From Rhodoferax sp. (GTDB taxonomy: Bacteria > Pseudomonadota > Gammaproteobacteria > Burkholderiales > Burkholderiaceae), in contig JAQGNA010000170.1 in assembly GCA_028292075.1 (NCBI GenBank), positions 1 through 6,513 on the forward strand: 6,513 bases of DNA, given 5' to 3'. Shown one piece after another: positions 6,343 to 6,513 of this stretch. The position numbers and the translations under genes are program-made. Numbering within the stretch: the first letter of the stretch is position 1; each line of letters begins with the position of its first letter. Under the pieces are notes generated by a model. It did not search any database. It saw only the letters and a list, made by a program, of their open reading frames with translations, and was not told the DNA's origin.

Positions 6343-6513
6343 TTGCTGTCTGGCGGAAAGATAGGAAGTCAACTTCTTAATAAAATCAACAGACTGTCCA
6401 CGGCATGCCATTTTTTCTACCAAATTGGCATCTTGGCAAGATTCGGCAACACGACCATCCCACACGGAGCGAGTAGTGGATCGGACTAGAGTTTGCGGCC
6501 TGCGCTCTTCACA
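6343..6513. other. Lower-GC tail with no supported gene
   Basis: These 171 bases are about 48% G+C, well below the genes to the left. A minus-strand frame stays open from the right edge through the terminator into the end of the LysR gene (stop at 6261-6259), but its codon use and crossing of a terminator argue against it being real. On the plus strand a GTG at 6476 has GGAG six bases upstream and stays open to the edge (12 codons), too short to judge. CCAAATTGG (6420-6428) is a small palindrome. No tRNA or known repeat was recognised. Confidence 0.4.

Noticed and set aside
6345..6375. tRNA-like 3' end on the minus strand
   Set aside because: The bases after the terminator faintly resemble the acceptor and T-arm of a tRNA, but no paired T-stem, anticodon arm or acceptor stem can be formed.
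6259..6513. Minus-strand frame open from the right edge to 6259
   Set aside because: It passes through the intrinsic terminator and into the LysR 3' end, has no domain and mixed codon use. It would need an upstream start outside the window to be judged.
1..6513. CRISPR array, insertion sequence or phage genes
   Set aside because: No regularly spaced direct repeats, transposase, integrase or terminal inverted repeats were seen anywhere in the window.

Overview
The window is high-GC DNA (coding parts look to be around two-thirds G+C). Its mix of a Bug-family periplasmic binding protein, a divergent LysR regulator and a multi-PAS signalling protein is typical of Burkholderiales such as Comamonadaceae or Alcaligenaceae. 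The taxon is an inference from gene content, not from any marker gene.

Layout, left to right. (1) Bases 1-1129, minus strand: the N-terminal 376 residues of a PAS-repeat sensor that runs off the left edge. (2) Bases 1130-1452: a 323-bp gap with no convincing gene. (3) Bases 1453-5295, minus strand: a compact four-gene operon. In transcription order it encodes a secreted Bug (TctC-like) solute receptor, a 3-hydroxyisobutyrate dehydrogenase-family oxidoreductase, an FMN-dependent alpha-hydroxy-acid oxidase/dehydrogenase and an RraA-fold protein likely to be an HMG/CHA aldolase or oxaloacetate decarboxylase type enzyme. All three internal junctions are ATGA stop/start overlaps. (4) Bases 5296-5384: an 89-bp divergent control region with an ATC-N9-GAT LysR-type box. 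(5) Bases 5385-6284, plus strand: the LysR-type regulator. (6) A 13-bp-stem intrinsic terminator at 6312-6342, then about 170 bp of lower-GC DNA (about 48%) with no gene I can support.

How the parts fit: the regulator probably senses a small carboxylate and controls the divergent operon. The receptor would bind a carboxylate in the periplasm. The three enzymes would oxidise hydroxy-acid positions (one NAD(P)-linked beta-hydroxyacid step, one flavin-linked alpha-hydroxyacid step) and then cleave or decarboxylate the resulting oxo-acid. The substrate cannot be read from the sequence. No transporter membrane subunits (TctA/TctB) are present, so the receptor must borrow them from elsewhere or act as a sensor. 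The candidate undescribed system here is this four-gene hydroxy-acid catabolic operon. Each protein family is known; the combined pathway is the open question.
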